Positions 62,461 to 64,000 of a DNA stretch of 64,000 bases are shown one piece after another (the stretch's first letter is position 1; each line of letters begins with the position of its first letter). The notes under the pieces were generated by a model. It saw only the letters and a list, made by a program, of their open reading frames with translations. It ran no database searches and was not told where the DNA came from. The position numbers and the translations under genes were made by a program. Source of the DNA: Candidatus Zixiibacteriota bacterium (lineage in GTDB: Bacteria > Zixibacteria > MSB-5A5 > GN15 > FEB-12); NCBI GenBank assembly GCA_040756055.1, contig JBFLZR010000005.1, forward strand, positions 62,001 to 126,000. Reading direction: 5' to 3'.

Positions 62461-63792
62461 TCAATTTCGAAGCCAGTCCACTAAGATATCAGTGGCCTCG
62501 AGCATTTTGTGGCACCACTTTTTGGTGAAGTCCTGCGGCAGCGGTTTATCAAGTGGCAGGGTCTCACTGGCTGCCAAAGCCCGAGCGCCGTCAAAATCAA
62601 CATATGCCAGACGCGCCGTAAATTCCTCGACGGGTCGCTCGAATGCGGAGCCAGGGAGAATGGCCACCCCGGTATCGCTCAACAAGCGCTCACACATCTG
62701 CACGCCATTATATATTCCCCGGGAGGCAAATTTGTCCTTTAAGGCACCGAGATCCAGAAACAGGTAAAAGGCCCCCTCCGGAGCGTGAATGCGAGCGCCC
62801 GCCTCAACCAGTCTGCCGCATATCTGGTTACCCAGAGCCGCGAGAATCCGACGCGCATGCCATAGATATCGCTCAATTGTGACGCCGCCGCTGAAGGCTC
62901 GCACGGCGGCATATTGTATTGGCGTTGATACCGAAGTATAAGTTTCCGACGCCACCGAAGCCATAGTCTCCAGCAGCCAGTCCAGTTCGGCCGGAAAAGC
63001 GAAAGTCCCCAGCCTCCAGCCGCCCGCTCCGCACCATTTTGAAAGGCCGGAACTGATTATGGTTCCCTCCGGATAGTACCTGGCCACAGAAACATGAACT
63101 CCCTCGTGATGCAGCTGTCCATAAATCTCATCCGATAACAGAATGACCTCGAATTCTCGAGCGACTCCCGCGAGATCTTTCAGCTCTGTCGAAGTATAGG
63201 TGCATCCATCGGGATTACCGGGGTAATTCAGTATAAGAATCCGAGGACGATACCTGTCCCCCTGGCTTCCGCAGTGCTGGCGGAGTCGTTCGGCTGTAAT
63301 GTGCCACTTTTCTTTGAAGGTCGTGTGAATCAGGCTGACCTTACGGCCCAAAATCTGCGCCTGCGGTACGTATGAAACCCAGCATGGTGTCGGGAGCAGA
63401 AGTTCCCCATAGTAAACCAGTTGAAGGAGAAACATTAGTTCCTTGGAACCCGGACCGATCAGGACATTTTCCCTGTCGGCATGCACTCCATCCTTACGAC
63501 GATGAAATTCCGCTACGGCCCGTCGCAATTCGGGGTGTCCCTTGGCGGGTAGATAGTGCTTTTCGTGGGCGTTTGCCTTCAGAGCGTCCACCACGACTGT
63601 GGGTACGGGAAACGGAGACTGCCCCAAACCCAGACGATAGACCGTCCTCCCCTCCGATTGCAGTTCGCGGCTGCGGTCATTGATGGCCAGTGTTGCCGAC
63701 TGCTTTAGCCCCCGAACATCCAGATTGAGACTTACCCGTTTGCTAAGATTCAGAGCTGACCTTTCCGACATCGGTTTCCCTGAATTCATCAT
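62461..63792 (-). CDS. class I/II PLP-dependent aminotransferase
   Basis: 443 residues from ATG 63792. Fold-type I motifs: YRLGLGQSPFPVP, HYLPAKGHPELRRAVAEFH, ILNYPGNPDGCTYT, VILLSDEIYGQLHH, and SSGLSKWCGAGGWRLG with the PLP-binding Lys. Closest in pattern to aspartate-type aminotransferases; the substrate cannot be fixed. Start uncertain: tandem ATGs at 63792/63789 or ATG 63771 (after AGGGA). Confidence 0.88.
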   Translation of the reverse strand: MMNSGKPMSERSALNLSKRVSLNLDVRGLKQSATLAINDRSRELQSEGRTVYRLGLGQSPFPVPTVVVDALKANAHEKHYLPAKGHPELRRAVAEFHRRKDGVHADRENVLIGPGSKELMFLLQLVYYGELLLPTPCWVSYVPQAQILGRKVSLIHTTFKEKWHITAERLRQHCGSQGDRYRPRILILNYPGNPDGCTYTSTELKDLAGVAREFEVILLSDEIYGQLHHEGVHVSVARYYPEGTIISSGLSKWCGAGGWRLGTFAFPAELDWLLETMASVASETYTSVSTPIQYAAVRAFSGGVTIERYLWHARRILAALGNQICGRLVEAGARIHAPEGAFYLFLDLGALKDKFASRGIYNGVQMCERLLSDTGVAILPGSAFERPVEEFTARLAYVDFDGARALAASETLPLDKPLPQDFTKKWCHKMLEATDILVDWLRN

Positions 63793-63890
63793 AGCCCCGC
63801 TAATAGAGTTACGCAATAAAAAAAGCGAAAATCACAAAGCCGCCTTTCCGGAGTCATCTCAAGGCGCCCACGAAAAGACCGTTCGAGTTA

Positions 63891-64000
63891 TTACCCTATC
63901 GTCGTCTGGTTATCCCGCTCATCGTCAGTCAACTTGCCCACGAGGGGAAAACGCAAAAGCAAGTCCATCACGTGAGGGGCATTCTGCATTGCCTCGGTCA
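63891..64000 (-). CDS. 3' end of a gene running in from the right, unknown
   Basis: On the minus strand the frame is open from the window edge to a TAA at 63893-63891, giving 36 visible C-terminal residues that include VMDLLLRFPLVGKLTDDE and NQTTIG. Too short to identify; it could be chance, but the residue mix is protein-like and the strand matches the aminotransferase downstream. Confidence 0.4.
   Translation of the reverse strand, partial: TEAMQNAPHVMDLLLRFPLVGKLTDDERDNQTTIG

Overview
The window comes from a diderm (outer-membrane-bearing) bacterium of moderate G+C. Evidence for two membranes is an Omp85/TamB pair, an OmpA/Pal-type lipoprotein, many lipobox proteins, a class A penicillin-binding protein with other murein enzymes, and a secreted LA_2272-type surface-repeat protein. 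No rRNA or other taxonomic marker is present. The mix of FCB-like envelope genes with mostly Shine-Dalgarno-led genes and frequent GTG/TTG starts fits a candidate phylum near the FCB group (Zixibacteria-like). That placement is inference.

Layout. 1-4.8 kb (+): murein recycling and remodelling (dipeptide epimerase, Amidase_3, small membrane protein, DUF1028 protein, YkuD_2 L,D-transpeptidase-like protein). 4.9-8.9 kb (-): LA_2272-like protein, B12/radical SAM protein, then a compact DprA-like plus ComF-like phosphoribosyltransferase pair directly behind tRNA-Arg(CCG). 8.9-9.3 kb is non-coding and repeat-rich. 9.3-23.3 kb (+) is the information-processing block proS, rimP, nusA, infB, DUF503, rbfA, nrnA, truB, ribF, rpsO, pnp, M16 peptidase and polysaccharide deacetylase. 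Most of its genes overlap or nearly abut, so transcription, initiation-factor synthesis, ribosome maturation and RNA turnover are probably co-expressed. leuS and a family-2 glycosyltransferase follow.

26.6-31.7 kb (-): sugar epimerase, D,D-carboxypeptidase, NatAB-like ABC exporter, DUF72 protein. 31.8-34.8 kb (-): a five-gene, largely overlapping cluster of unknown function. Two of its proteins have a TM-soluble-TM layout and look like divergent paralogues, two are polytopic, and the last is a 42-residue zinc ribbon. This is the best candidate in the window for an undescribed membrane complex. 34.9-37.8 kb (+): a sugar ABC importer without its ATPase. 37.9-45.0 kb: Pal-like lipoprotein (+), then (-) a lipoprotein, MscS channel, Ig-like lipoprotein, TPR lipoprotein and TyrRS.

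45.2-49.6 kb (+): PBP1A, a hairpin-rich spacer, tRNA-Leu(CAA), and two tandem secreted paralogues of unknown function. A decayed copy of the tRNA-Leu 3' end lies beyond them, so the pair may be a small tRNA-targeted islet. 49.6-55.4 kb (-): TamB-like and Omp85 genes. 55.6-64 kb: a small charged protein, DUF885 peptidase, a non-coding segment with strong RNA-folding potential, CBS protein, PilX-like pilus protein, globin-coupled diguanylate cyclase, DUF4440-like lipoprotein, aminotransferase, and the 3' end of a further gene.

Coordinates were read by eye. Promoter calls rest on hexamer matches only, and no database search was possible.
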